This document shows, one piece after another, positions 1 through 7,649 of a DNA stretch of 43,363 nt. The translations under genes were made by a program, and so were the position numbers. The stretch is from Caldifarciminota bacterium (GTDB taxonomy: Bacteria > Hydrothermota > Tepidihabitantia > B3-TA06). Position 1 is the first letter of the stretch, and each line of letters opens with the position of its first letter. The notes under the pieces are model-generated. The model saw nothing but the letters and a program-made list of their open reading frames with translations, did not search any database and was not told the DNA's origin. The stretch lies in the NCBI GenBank assembly GCA_016934635.1, contig JAFGSK010000066.1, positions 1-43,363 on the forward strand. Reading direction: 5' to 3'.

Positions 1-136
1 ATAGAATCGAGACGTAAGTCTCAAATGTTTAACTACGATTCAGAGCACTACTCTTGTCCGGTCATCCAGTCGACCTCTGGTTTTTCAATCACTAAAGGTC
101 GGTTCGAGAATCATCACCGACATTAACACGCAGCGC

Positions 137-376
137 TCACGTGCCTGCGGCTTCGTTAATGGCCTTCAACGCCTTGGTAAAGGCTTCAGAGAAGGCTTCG
201 AGATTATTCTCGAATACCATGATTCGATTCTTACTGTACTTTCCGTCATCGGTTCGTCTTGACTCGCTGATCACCAGATACTTCGTCCCTGTGGAGGCTT
301 CTTTAACGTCGAAGAAATACGTCCTGCCTCTACAAGAAACCTTTTCGGTGAAAAGAGCTGGGCTTTGATCAGTCAT
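137..376 (-). CDS. PUR-alpha-like nucleic-acid-binding protein (DUF3276 family)
   Basis: This 79-residue protein matches the bacterial PUR/DUF3276 pattern. It has a short N-terminal lead, the strand RTYFFDVKEA (residues 18-27), the strand YLVISESRR, then KNRIMVFENNLEAFSEAF and a C-terminal helix. Members of this family form a Whirly-like PUR fold that binds single-stranded DNA or RNA; the cellular role in most bacteria is not established. The ATG at 374-376 is preceded by GAGGAGG, and a good promoter lies at 417-444, so it is transcribed alone. The length is normal for the family. I am fairly sure of the family and make no claim about a specific substrate. Confidence 0.8.
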   Translation of the reverse strand: MTDQSPALFTEKVSCRGRTYFFDVKEASTGTKYLVISESRRTDDGKYSKNRIMVFENNLEAFSEAFTKALKAINEAAGT

Positions 377-416
377 CAGCTTTCCTCCTCGATATCTAGT
401 TTATTGATAATATAAA

Positions 417-444
417 AATATAACCGATTTTTGAGGTCTGTCAA
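417..444 (-). promoter_or_regulatory. sigma70-type promoter of the PUR-like gene
   Basis: On the minus strand TTGACA (439-444) and TATATT (417-422) are separated by 16 bp. The start codon at 376 follows a leader of about 35 nt that contains GAGGAGG. The same -35, spacer and -10 recur at 32267-32294. Confidence 0.7.
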
Positions 445-517
445 GAGTAAAATAATATACCTGAAACCTTCCCTTGAAAACACAAGGCGACAGGAAGAAA
501 CTAACGAGTCCTTGATC

Positions 518-2218
518 TCAGTGCAAAATCGCTATTTTCTTCGAGACCGCGACTCCAGTTCCTGTCAGTTTAATGAAGTACACCCCTTTGGAAACCTGAA
601 TACCTTCCTTGTCTCGTTTATCCCACACGAGTGTCCCTTCCCAGGTTTCTAAATCAAAGCCCTTGACCTTGCGTCCGTCCGCAGAGTAGACAGCGAGTTT
701 ACCCCTGTCCGCATTCTTCAAGCTATACGAGATTCCGATATCGCCGCCGTTCAGGTATCGAATATCCAACCCGGCTATCGATACAGGCACGACTTCAGTA
801 ATCCCGGCTTTATTCAGGCGGACAGTCAAGGTATTGTTTGCTTCATCTTCATCCGCTGGATGGTTAATAGTTACCACCAGTAGTGCCGAATCAGGAACCG
901 ACCAGTCCTCAACCAGGAGCACCGTATCTGCTTCAAGGAACTCAAGGTCCGCTGTTCCCGCGCCTGAGGCATCTCCTTCGATAACAACCGATATGCCGTT
1001 CAACGCGTCCAGACCGAAGTTTGAGACCACCGCCCTAAGATCGATCTGGCTGCCTGCCTCTATCTGAGCGCAGTCGTAGAGACCAACGAGTTCAAGAACC
1101 CCTGCGTCCTTCTGAGGAACTTCACCTATCAGCCTGTCCAGGCCCATCATGCACAGGTAAGTCGAAACCCAGCTCATGTCGATGGTGTCAGCTTCATGAG
1201 TGGAGGCAGGTATCCCGCCGTCGTTGTCCGTGTCGTATGAAAGCAGCTTGTGCGTCAGCCAGCGGTGATGGCGGGCATAGGTTTCGTTTCCGGATATGTC
1301 ATACATGGCGCCGTGTCCGTTACAAAAACCTACGTTCCACGAGTTGTCCCAGGATCGTCCTGATGATATCCAGGTCTGGAAGGTGTCGAGATATTGCCCG
1401 TTTGCGGCTACCCATTCAGCTCCTCTGGTCGGGTCCTCCTTGAACACGGAGTTGCATATTCCCCACACTATGGTTCCAGCGGACATTGCCCAGGCTTCAT
1501 CTTTCAGACGGAACTCCTCAGCACCTTCCATGTCAACAAGCAGCTTTTCTGAGAACGAACATGCAGAGTCCTTTGCAGCCTCGTCACCCATCTTGACACC
1601 GTGGTGATACAACCAGCCCGCACACCATCCTGTAACGAACCGGTTTATCTTGCCGCCTGCGCCCAAATCGCTAGGCATGACCTTCATGAACTCCGCGCAC
1701 GAATCCCGGTACCAGGTCCATCCGTCGTCTGCGTAGACTTCACGATAGCGTTCCTCTGCAGCGATGCCCCAGGCGCAGTTATGAGCCCGGTAGTACTCGC
1801 CGTAATCGTTCTCCTCAAGCCATGCCGGGAAGTTCTCACAGTAGAACCAAGCCTTCTCGATATTGTCTCTATATCTCGCAGTATCGCCGGTTAGCTCACC
1901 GTATCTTGACCATACCCAGATCGCCTCCTGGGTGTTGTCGGTCTGGATAACGTTCCAGAGCTCGCCGGACTCAGCCTCGATCATCCCGCCGTGATCAGCC
2001 GAGTCGATGTCATCCAGCTGCCAGGCAGCACAGAAGTCTGCAATCTGGCGGAACTCGTAGAGGTAGTTAAATCTCATCAATAAAGGATTTATAGAAGTAT
2101 CATACATCGGTACGTAGTAATCATAGGGAAGAACGTAATCATGCCCCGGATAAGGGGCGGTTGCCCAGACTGCGGTTGCAAGTGCCATAACTGACACAAT
2201 TACAAGAACTTTCTTCAC
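518..2218 (-). CDS. Exported protein with helical-barrel-like region and C-terminal sorting domain
   Basis: The 566-residue product begins with a signal peptide (about 1-19, ending AVWA). A long Trp/Tyr-rich helical region follows (about 40-370; WYRDSCAEF, RHHRWLTHKLL) that looks like an alpha/alpha-barrel of the six-hairpin glycosidase type; I see no catalytic motif that proves an enzyme. A CARDB-like beta domain (about 375-475) precedes a C-terminal Por-secretion/FlgD-like domain with GVYFIKL near the end. The start codon is GTG (2216-2218), supported by GGAGG six bases upstream. It has its own promoter at 2239-2267. Export to the cell surface is inferred from the signal peptide and C-terminal domain. 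Function is unknown. Confidence 0.75.
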   Translation of the reverse strand: MKKVLVIVSVMALATAVWATAPYPGHDYVLPYDYYVPMYDTSINPLLMRFNYLYEFRQIADFCAAWQLDDIDSADHGGMIEAESGELWNVIQTDNTQEAIWVWSRYGELTGDTARYRDNIEKAWFYCENFPAWLEENDYGEYYRAHNCAWGIAAEERYREVYADDGWTWYRDSCAEFMKVMPSDLGAGGKINRFVTGWCAGWLYHHGVKMGDEAAKDSACSFSEKLLVDMEGAEEFRLKDEAWAMSAGTIVWGICNSVFKEDPTRGAEWVAANGQYLDTFQTWISSGRSWDNSWNVGFCNGHGAMYDISGNETYARHHRWLTHKLLSYDTDNDGGIPASTHEADTIDMSWVSTYLCMMGLDRLIGEVPQKDAGVLELVGLYDCAQIEAGSQIDLRAVVSNFGLDALNGISVVIEGDASGAGTADLEFLEADTVLLVEDWSVPDSALLVVTINHPADEDEANNTLTVRLNKAGITEVVPVSIAGLDIRYLNGGDIGISYSLKNADRGKLAVYSADGRKVKGFDLETWEGTLVWDKRDKEGIQVSKGVYFIKLTGTGVAVSKKIAILH

Positions 2219-2238
2219 GGTTAGCCTCCAGTTTGAAT

Positions 2239-2267
2239 ATAGTAACGGGTCTATCGTCCTTTGTCAA
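2239..2267 (-). promoter_or_regulatory. Strong sigma70-type promoter of the 566-residue exported protein
   Basis: TTGACA (2262-2267) and TACTAT (2239-2244) are separated by 17 bp on the minus strand. An 11-bp-period repeat array (2287-2359) begins 20 bp upstream of the -35 box. The leader is about 14 nt and carries GGAGG. Confidence 0.75.
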
Positions 2268-2286
2268 GACTATGAAAATAAGTATG

Positions 2287-2359
2287 ACAAAAGCAGGACA
2301 AAAGTATGACAGAAAGGGGACAAAAGACACCCAAAAGTACCCCAAAAACTACCCAAAGT
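2287..2359. repeat. Seven-unit 11-bp phased repeat, core ACAAAAG
   Basis: Cores begin at 2287, 2298, 2309, 2320, 2331, 2342 and 2353, exactly 11 bp apart: ACAAAAG, ACAAAAG, ACAGAAAG, ACAAAAG, CCAAAAG, CCAAAAA, CCAAAGT. The A-runs are close to helical phase. The array lies directly upstream of the promoter at 2239-2267. A ten-unit relative is at 38272-38376. Confidence 0.85.
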
Positions 2360-2384
2360 GGGCATCCCGCTACCAGCTGATCGC

Positions 2385-2460
2385 TCGAAATGACAAAAAG
2401 TGAGTGTCATTGCGAAGAGTAAGACAGAAGGACTTACGACGAAGCAATCTCATTAAATCC
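2385..2460. repeat. Dispersed palindromic repeat, copy 1
   Basis: The core from about 2404 to 2460 runs from TGTCATTGCGA to GAAGCAATCTCATTAAATCC and is nearly identical to 3995-4051. It has terminal ATTGC/GCAAT inversions and an internal stem-like pair AAGACAG/CTTAC around 2421-2437. The flanking 20 bp also resemble each other. It is a REP-like noncoding element in the spacer between two exported-protein genes. Confidence 0.75.
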
Positions 2461-2515
2461 CCCCGTTCTTCGCACGGTGCTTCCAGCGCCTACACTCCTC
2501 TTAATAAGGGGGGAT
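2455..2515. repeat. Fragment of the CCCCCTT/AAGGGGG composite repeat
   Basis: This stretch carries AATCCCCCCG, a GCGCC-containing segment and CTCTTAATAAGGGGGGATT. These are degenerate modules of the composite repeat seen better at 4046-4150, 39191-39271, 39656-39866, 40643-40834 and 42630-42795. Confidence 0.5.
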
Positions 2516-2559
2516 TCCACAACAACCCTGCTACTCAGTGAAACATGGAAGGAAATGTG

Positions 2560-2602
2560 GGACAGGCTCTCCAGCCTGTCTGGGCACCCTTTCAGGGTGC
2601 CC
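2560..2602. repeat. Paired GC-rich hairpins downstream of the 420-residue gene
   Basis: Stem GACAGGCT/AGCCTGTC (2561-2568 with 2573-2580) is followed by the 9-bp stem GGGCACCCT/AGGGTGCCC (2582-2590 with 2594-2602). The same pair in inverse orientation is at 38630-38663. No T-run follows on the minus strand, so it is a repeat element rather than a classical terminator. Confidence 0.7.
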
Positions 2603-2622
2603 GCCTTAAAATCACGAGACAC

Positions 2623-3885
2623 TCACTGAGTAATAACTACTTTTCGAAGCAGAAAGGCGCTTACAGTACTGAGTCTTATGAAATACACTCCGGATGTTAC
2701 GTTAGCATCAAAAGTTGCACTGCCGTACCCTCTTACTCGCTTCGCGTCCACTCGCCTGCCCGACGCATCATAGAGCGTCAGGTTGCCTTGATAACCCTTT
2801 GGCAGTGAGTAGGAGACGTGGACGTCCCCGGAACAAATTGGATTGACCTTCAGGTCGAGGGAGTTCGGGTGTGCTGCACTCGGTTCGGCAATACCGCCAA
2901 GTATCAGTTCTTTTAATAACTCGTCATCTTCGTCGCATTCATCCGGGTCCATGACCGTACGGACAGAGAGGGTACAAAGTATCATACCTGGGGATAAGGC
3001 TTGAAGCTTATATGCAGGAAACGTCTTGAAGGATATCGTATCCTCGGTATCCGCAGGCAGGGATAAGGTCAGGGTATCGGCGTAGAAAATAACCCCTTCC
3101 TTCAACCTAATCGTCGCGATAGCAAGGAAGCTGTCCACAGGCTCTCTGCCGAAGTTCTTGATACGGGCTTCCGGGGTATAAGGTTCTCCACCATCCGGGC
3201 TGGTTATCTCCTTTACGCCTACATCGTAATCCGCGTAGCCCATCAGGCGGATGTCGTCGAAGAATATCTTTTGGCCATCCCATCTTGTACCAAACCAAAT
3301 TCCCCAACCAATTAACACCAAAGCCCCTAATTCTTGATCAGCAGGAACCAAATGACTTTCAAGAAAATCTTCATGGAGTGATTTTTCGAAGACTCTCCAT
3401 GTTAGGTCTTCTTCACTAACATCTTCTGAGATAGGAATTCCATACGGGACTGAACCATACTCGGGATTGAGAAATTGATAACAGGGTCCGTTACGCTCTG
3501 GGTCAATACGAGTCAAACCCACAACTGCAACATCTACAGAAGTTATCGTTGGTGTCCTAGGGACAATAAGATGTTTCCAATATAGACTATCAATATCAGA
3601 CATTCTCTTTGTTGTAATAAACTCTTGTTTGATAGCTACCGAATCAAACTTACCTCCACCTGTCCATGTGGGGGGGTGACGTGTGTCAACAGAAGCTGAA
3701 TACAACCCACTTGTTGCCGTGGAATCTTCTGAGATATTACCTATTGCAGGATTTGGGTTTTGCGAGGCTCCTGGTATAATTCCCCAAACGTCCAATTCAT
3801 CTTCAAATCCCCCATTCTTTATCAGGTTAACCCGCTCAAGACCAAACAGCACAACGGGCAGAAGTATTATTGTTAATCGTTTCAC
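2623..3885 (-). CDS. Exported protein with N-terminal CBM-like and C-terminal sorting domains
   Basis: The 420-residue product begins with a signal peptide (about 1-16, MKRLTIILLPVVLFGLE). The segment NLIKNGGFEDELDVWG with the following beta-rich region (about 20-215) is typical of CBM4/9-like jelly-roll modules, and the region ends KIFFDDIRLMGY. A CARDB-like domain (about 220-330; PEARIKNFGREPV) follows. Last comes a Por-secretion-type C-terminal domain with LTLYDASGRRV and SGVYFIRL. Start ATG at 3885 has GGAGGAATC upstream. It is probably a surface or secreted adhesin or carbohydrate-interacting protein. No catalytic domain is visible. Confidence 0.75.
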   Translation of the reverse strand: MKRLTIILLPVVLFGLERVNLIKNGGFEDELDVWGIIPGASQNPNPAIGNISEDSTATSGLYSASVDTRHPPTWTGGGKFDSVAIKQEFITTKRMSDIDSLYWKHLIVPRTPTITSVDVAVVGLTRIDPERNGPCYQFLNPEYGSVPYGIPISEDVSEEDLTWRVFEKSLHEDFLESHLVPADQELGALVLIGWGIWFGTRWDGQKIFFDDIRLMGYADYDVGVKEITSPDGGEPYTPEARIKNFGREPVDSFLAIATIRLKEGVIFYADTLTLSLPADTEDTISFKTFPAYKLQALSPGMILCTLSVRTVMDPDECDEDDELLKELILGGIAEPSAAHPNSLDLKVNPICSGDVHVSYSLPKGYQGNLTLYDASGRRVDAKRVRGYGSATFDANVTSGVYFIRLSTVSAFLLRKVVITQ

Positions 3886-3902
3886 TGATTCCTCCTTTAC
3901 TT

Positions 3903-3980
3903 TCGCTTACCGCTGACGGCTAAGCGCTTCCCGCCGACCGCTCACCGCTGACTGCCGAACGGTAACAGCTGACGGCTCGC
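3903..3980. repeat. GCTGACGG-rich low-complexity repeat
   Basis: The spacer upstream of the 420-residue gene is built from variants of ACCGCTGACGGC (CCGCTGACGG, CACCGCTGAC, AACAGCTGACGG). A related stretch is at 38488-38550. No gene is visible here. Confidence 0.55.
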
Positions 3981-4051
3981 AAAGACAAGAGATGAATGTC
4001 ATTGCGAGGAGTAAGACAGAAGGTCTTACGACGAAGCAATCTCATTAAATC
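3976..4051. repeat. Dispersed palindromic repeat, copy 2
   Basis: This is a near copy of 2385-2460. It reads TGTCATTGCGA at 3997, an internal perfect stem GTAAGAC/GTCTTAC, and GAAGCAATCTCATTAAATCC at the right end. Differences from copy 1 include one stem position where this copy restores pairing. Confidence 0.75.
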
Positions 4052-4150
4052 CCTCCGTCCGCTCTTGCAGGGCGGCCACCTCCCTTATTAAGGGAGGCGA
4101 TTTCATCCCCCTTAATAAGGGGGAACGGCGCAAAGCGCCGAGGGGGATTG
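4046..4150. repeat. Composite palindromic repeat, inverse orientation
   Basis: In order: AAATCCCTCCG, GGCGGCC, the palindrome CCTCCCTTATTAAGGGAGG, then CCCCCTTAATAAGGGGG and the hairpin CGGCGC/GCGCCG. These are the modules found, in the opposite order, inside and beside the type ISP gene at 39-43 kb. Confidence 0.75.
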
Positions 4151-4156
4151 ATCCCT

Positions 4157-4204
4157 AAGCTCCACCTTCGGTGGAGCTTTTAGCAGTTTGCTAAAGCAAA
4201 CTGC
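4157..4204. repeat. Two adjacent perfect hairpins
   Basis: A 10-bp stem AAGCTCCACC/GGTGGAGCTT with a TTC loop (4157-4179) is followed by the 9-bp stem GCAGTTTGC/GCAAACTGC with a TAAA loop (4183-4204). They lie downstream of the minus-strand HEAT gene but lack a T-run on that strand. The second resembles the hairpin at 42816-42834. The rest of the spacer to 4322 shows only another AAGGGGGG repeat fragment. Confidence 0.65.
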
Positions 4205-4322
4205 ACATTCGTCGAAGCGCAGCTTTTGAGCATACGCCCCGGGTGCTACACCTCACCTTGATAAGGGGGGCGATCCTTAATTTCTCAGGCATCATTCCAT
4301 ACGGGAAAGGATATTAGTAAAT

Positions 4323-4949
4323 TCAATCCCTTTCTTTCCACCATTTCAACCAGGCGTCGTAGTCGGCGCCGAAGTCCTGGGCGGTAATCGCCTTCAGGGA
4401 CTCAGCCGCTTTCTTCTGCACAGCCGATTGCTCGTCGGAAAGAACCTCAATCAAGGGCTTGATCGCCTTCGGGTCTCCAATCAGCCCCAGCGATTCCGCC
4501 GCGGTCTTGCGAACGGTCTCGTGAGCGTCTTTGAGCGCCGCAATGAGCGGCTTGACAGCCTTCGGATGGGCAAGTATCCCGAGGGCCTTTGCCGCACCCT
4601 TGCGTACGTCCCAGGAATCGTCCTTCTTCAATGCCTTCACGATGTGCTTTATAGCCTTGGGTTCTTCCAGCTTGCCCATAGCCTCGACCGCAGCCTCACG
4701 CACGTCCCAGAACTTGTCCGCAGCCTTGTACGCCTTGACCAGGCGCTTGAGGGCCTTCGCGTCGCCCAGTTCTCCTAATGCCCATGCAGCGGCCTTGCGC
4801 ATGTCCTTATCCGGGTCTTCAAGCTGCTCGATGTATTTTGCAACCTCCGCCGGGTCAGCGGTCTGGGCGTACCCAATACCAGGTAATGCCAGAAAAGCCA
4901 TCAACCCTGCCGTCACACATGCACTTATACCGAGGATACGTCTAACCAT
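4323..4949 (-). CDS. Exported HEAT-repeat (PBS-lyase-type) protein
   Basis: The 208-residue product has a signal peptide (about 1-28, ending GIGYAQ). At least four HEAT/PBS-lyase repeats of about 31 residues follow, each with the pattern DxxxxVRKxAAxALGxLGDPKAIKPLIxALKD (for example DVREAAVEAMGKLEEPKAI and TVRKTAAESLGLIGDPKAI). Such repeats form an alpha-solenoid for protein contacts; in the periplasm it would be a scaffold. The ATG at 4949 is preceded by AAGGAGG with a short gap. The last 20 residues (DFGADYDAWLKWWKERD) form a Trp-rich tail. The partner is unknown. Confidence 0.85.
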   Translation of the reverse strand: MVRRILGISACVTAGLMAFLALPGIGYAQTADPAEVAKYIEQLEDPDKDMRKAAAWALGELGDAKALKRLVKAYKAADKFWDVREAAVEAMGKLEEPKAIKHIVKALKKDDSWDVRKGAAKALGILAHPKAVKPLIAALKDAHETVRKTAAESLGLIGDPKAIKPLIEVLSDEQSAVQKKAAESLKAITAQDFGADYDAWLKWWKERD

Positions 4950-5042
4950 GACTCCTCCTTATTTTAATACGGAATTATGCACTTGACAAAGCAGGGAAGA
5001 AGAATAATCCAAGACTACTCACCTCACCTTCTCTAGATACAT

Positions 5043-5336
5043 TTAGCCAGATGCAACCCCAGTACTAGGGTGTGCTTTTTTAGGGGTATACGAAGCCCTT
5101 GGAGGTTTAGCGGCTTTAAGTTTTTCTTGATGCCCAGGAGCAACGTAATTCTCAGCAATTAACTGAACATCACCCCTCAGTGCTTCAACTGTATTTCGTA
5201 TATCCTTTACATCACTCTGTAAATTCTTTACGTCTTGGGCTACTTCGTCTTGGGCTTCTTTGGTCGCAACCTGTTTTAAAGTATTGCGAATATCATCGAA
5301 TATAGCTAGACACTCCTCATTTATTTTATTGCTCAT
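5043..5336 (-). CDS. Small coiled-coil protein, function unknown
   Basis: The 97-residue product has a central heptad-rich helix (about 20-65; VAQDVKNLQSDVKDIRNTVE) and a basic, Pro-rich tail (AAKPPRASYTPKKAH). It has no signal peptide and no recognisable domain. It has its own consensus-like promoter (5379-5406) and a TGGAGG site (5341-5346) before ATG 5336, so it is probably a real gene. It lies downstream of the restriction-modification genes on the same strand, but the separate promoter suggests independent expression. Any link with restriction is only positional. Confidence 0.65.
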   Translation of the reverse strand: MSNKINEECLAIFDDIRNTLKQVATKEAQDEVAQDVKNLQSDVKDIRNTVEALRGDVQLIAENYVAPGHQEKLKAAKPPRASYTPKKAHPSTGVASG

Positions 5337-5378
5337 TGATACCTCCAGGGTTTGTACCTTTCAATTACATTTTGTGAT

Positions 5379-5406
5379 ATTATAATGTATATCAAATTTA
5401 TGTCAA
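5379..5406 (-). promoter_or_regulatory. Consensus sigma70-type promoter of the coiled-coil gene
   Basis: TTGACA (5401-5406) and TATAAT (5379-5384) are separated by 16 bp on the minus strand, the closest match to consensus in the window. The -35 box overlaps the stop codon of the 45-residue upstream gene. Confidence 0.8.
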
Positions 5407-5540
5407 GCCTCCTTTTCCTTCCCCTCTTCCTTCTCCGGTTTGCCCTCTAATAGTGCTTTTAATACTTGCTCCGGTTTGAGGGGGTAGAAGCTCAAAGGCT
5501 TCTCGTATTTCTTGTCTTTGTTGGTCTTCTTTTTTGGCAT
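5403..5540 (-). CDS. 45-residue basic protein after the restriction gene
   Basis: The frame ATG 5540 to TGA 5403 encodes 45 residues: a Lys-rich start (MPKKKTNKDKKYEKPLSFYP), then LKPEQVLKALLEGKPEK and an acidic/basic tail. The PLSFYPLKPEQVLKALL core looks like a designed short helix-forming motif, and the reading frame fills the gap between its neighbours. It starts 5 bp after the stop of the restriction enzyme, so it is probably translated from the same mRNA. I cannot name a function. No strong Shine-Dalgarno is visible, so translational coupling is likely. Confidence 0.6.
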   Translation of the reverse strand: MPKKKTNKDKKYEKPLSFYPLKPEQVLKALLEGKPEKEEGKEKEA

Positions 5541-5544
5541 AGTA

Positions 5545-6330
5545 TTACAAATGGCTGTTTAGAAATTCATCAAAAAGGAGTGCTGAAAGAGCAACGCCAC
5601 CAAGTTCACTGACTGTTTTAAACATTTTCATATTACTCTTAATCCATACAACACCATCTAATATAGCAATCCCCAATGCTTCTCCAACTCTTCCTTCTGC
5701 AAATGTTATTGCATCATTGAATTGTGTCTGTTGGTGTCCACCGTAATCAGTTAAGAACTTAGCTTCCCCAATAACATATGTCGTATGTGCTTTAGCTACA
5801 CAATCTGGTTGTTTATTGAAATTCGGTTTGAACTTTCGTTCTATATATTCTTGGAGGTGCTGTCCACTACCTTCTAAAAAAGTGATACCACCTGTCTTTT
5901 CAAAAGAAGATTCAGGTAAAAAGGGATACCCTAAAGTTGGCAACCACCGTGAAAATTGTGGCCCTATCTGTCTATTGACTTCTTTCTCCGCACCAACAGC
6001 CGTCAAGGTATTCTCAAGTCCCTGTTTACGTATTCTTGAGGCTAGTCTATTTACAGTTTGCGGATTATTATCCAGTGCATTTTTATCCCTTTTAAGGAAT
6101 GCTACATAGGGGTCTTTGACAGGAAATGGGTATTTTTTCTTACCTAATTCTAGAAGTATTTTAATAAGCTCTTTATCATTGCCAGAGTTAAAGGCTTTTG
6201 TGATTGCTTCTTTATTGTTTGTGTCTAAGGCTCTCAAACCACTTGGGTCAACGGGATAAACTTTAAGAAGTCTGTCGAGATACCCTGGGCCATTTGCTAA
6301 TTCGATACTACGTTGCACCCATTTGTTCAT
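5545..6330 (-). CDS. Type II restriction endonuclease (PD-(D/E)XK type)
   Basis: The 261-residue protein is encoded directly after a DNA methyltransferase and overlaps its 3' end by 23 bp. A PD-(D/E)XK-like core is visible: QPDCVAK (Asp176) and, 12 residues on, VIGEAKFLTDYGGHQ with Glu189 and Lys191. The GGHQQTQFNDA stretch following EAK is typical of several type II enzymes, which would cut unmethylated sites in foreign DNA. Start ATG 6330 lies inside the methyltransferase gene, so the enzymes are translationally coupled with the protective methylase first. The recognition sequence cannot be read from sequence alone. Length is normal for type IIP enzymes. Confidence 0.7.
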   Translation of the reverse strand: MNKWVQRSIELANGPGYLDRLLKVYPVDPSGLRALDTNNKEAITKAFNSGNDKELIKILLELGKKKYPFPVKDPYVAFLKRDKNALDNNPQTVNRLASRIRKQGLENTLTAVGAEKEVNRQIGPQFSRWLPTLGYPFLPESSFEKTGGITFLEGSGQHLQEYIERKFKPNFNKQPDCVAKAHTTYVIGEAKFLTDYGGHQQTQFNDAITFAEGRVGEALGIAILDGVVWIKSNMKMFKTVSELGGVALSALLFDEFLNSHL

Positions 6331-7399
6331 GCATCTCCTCCGATTTATAAATTGTTGTCTTTAAGAACAACATGTTTGTGTTTAACCGACTTTCAATAGT
6401 GTTTATAGCGGCTTCTGATTGGTCTATTCCTATCCATCGTCTACCCAACTTTTCCGCAGCAACTAGCGTTGTGCCAGAACCAGCGAAGCAATCGAGAACT
6501 ATATCTCCTGGGTCTGAAGATGCACTGACTATAATTTCGAGCATTTCAAGGTTTTTTTCAGTTGGGTAAGTAGGATATTGTGGGTCTTTGAATTCCCAAA
6601 TATCTTGTAGTTTTTTCCCTTTGCGAGTTTTATCATCTGCGTATATAATTTTTCGCGGATTGCCAGTAGAAGACCATTCTATTAGTCCTTGCTGGTCTAG
6701 GTTTTCAAGTTCTATTGGTGGCACTCTCCAATGTCGCCCCTTTGGTGGTGGTACACCCCGCCAAGATTTACCTGTTTCACCATTTTGTGTTTCCCCTGGT
6801 GCATGTAACGGTGTTGTTGTATACCGTCTCCCGTGCTTATCTATCTTAGGAAACAGTCTAGCAATATCATCATCTGTCATCTTAATATGTGGTTCGTTCC
6901 AAACAAATTTGTTGTTATTTGAGTAAAACAAAATCATGTCTTTCAGGTTTCCATATCCCCTTCTGGAAAAATTCTTAGGGTTGCATTTAATTCGTGTAAT
7001 ATCGTTAATGAAATGCTCTTGTCCGAAAATGTCATCCATCAGAACTTTTACATAATGCCCTATTTTACAATCTATATGGATATAGATTGAACCGTCTTCG
7101 GCTAATAAGACTTTGAGTAATTGTAATCTTTGTCTGAGGAATTTTAAGTAGTCATCACCAATAAGCTTATCGTGGTATGCTTCGATATCTTGTGTACTTG
7201 AACTTATTGTAGCGGTTCTTTCTTCCCCTAGTCGAAAAGTCTGGTTTGTGGCAAACGGGGGGTCTATATAAATCAATCGTACCTTACCACATACTTCCGA
7301 ATCTTCAGTAAGAGCTTTTAATACTTGAAGGTTATCACCTAGAATAAGACGGTTACGCCAACCGTTTTTGCTATACTTACTTGGTTTTGCTTCAATCAT
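6308..7399 (-). CDS. Site-specific DNA methyltransferase (N4/N6 amino-methylase, beta order)
   Basis: The 363-residue protein has the catalytic motif IV LIYIDPPFATNQ (DPPF, residues 46-49) near the N-terminus and the AdoMet-binding motif DCFAGSGTTLVAAEKLGRRW (FAGSGT, 305-310) near the C-terminus. This is the beta-class order of motifs. The variable middle (about 130-270) should carry target recognition. It methylates adenine-N6 or cytosine-N4 and protects host DNA from the coupled nuclease. It has its own promoter at 7420-7448 and a GAGGTGG site before ATG 7399. The reaction class is clear; the base and site are not. Confidence 0.9.
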   Translation of the reverse strand: MIEAKPSKYSKNGWRNRLILGDNLQVLKALTEDSEVCGKVRLIYIDPPFATNQTFRLGEERTATISSSTQDIEAYHDKLIGDDYLKFLRQRLQLLKVLLAEDGSIYIHIDCKIGHYVKVLMDDIFGQEHFINDITRIKCNPKNFSRRGYGNLKDMILFYSNNNKFVWNEPHIKMTDDDIARLFPKIDKHGRRYTTTPLHAPGETQNGETGKSWRGVPPPKGRHWRVPPIELENLDQQGLIEWSSTGNPRKIIYADDKTRKGKKLQDIWEFKDPQYPTYPTEKNLEMLEIIVSASSDPGDIVLDCFAGSGTTLVAAEKLGRRWIGIDQSEAAINTIESRLNTNMLFLKTTIYKSEEMHEQMGAT

Positions 7400-7419
7400 G
7401 CCAAACCACCTCTTTGAGT

Positions 7420-7448
7420 ATTCTATGTCTCTTTTTCCAAAAAGTCAA
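7420..7448 (-). promoter_or_regulatory. Promoter of the type II restriction-modification operon
   Basis: TTGACT (7443-7448) and TAGAAT (7420-7425) are separated by 17 bp on the minus strand. The rest of the divergent spacer to 7649 shows no gene or repeat that I can support. Confidence 0.65.
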
Positions 7449-7649
7449 CACCTTATACCCTAACTAAATTCCTGTAGGCTAATCTTTTTCCAACAATTCC
7501 ACCGTGCTTTATCAGGTGTATAATTCCGTTTTAATATATTAACAGCTAACCTTAAGAATGTCAAGCATCAGACCTATTTGGGTATGGAACCCGCTGTTCA
7601 TTGTTAAATATCCCGGGATGTTTTCGGATGATGACGAGTCCCCGAGAAT

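Noticed and set aside
4961..4989. TTGTCA-17 bp-TAAAAT as promoter of the HEAT gene
   Set aside because: The predicted mRNA start would fall inside the Shine-Dalgarno sequence, so the match is probably accidental.
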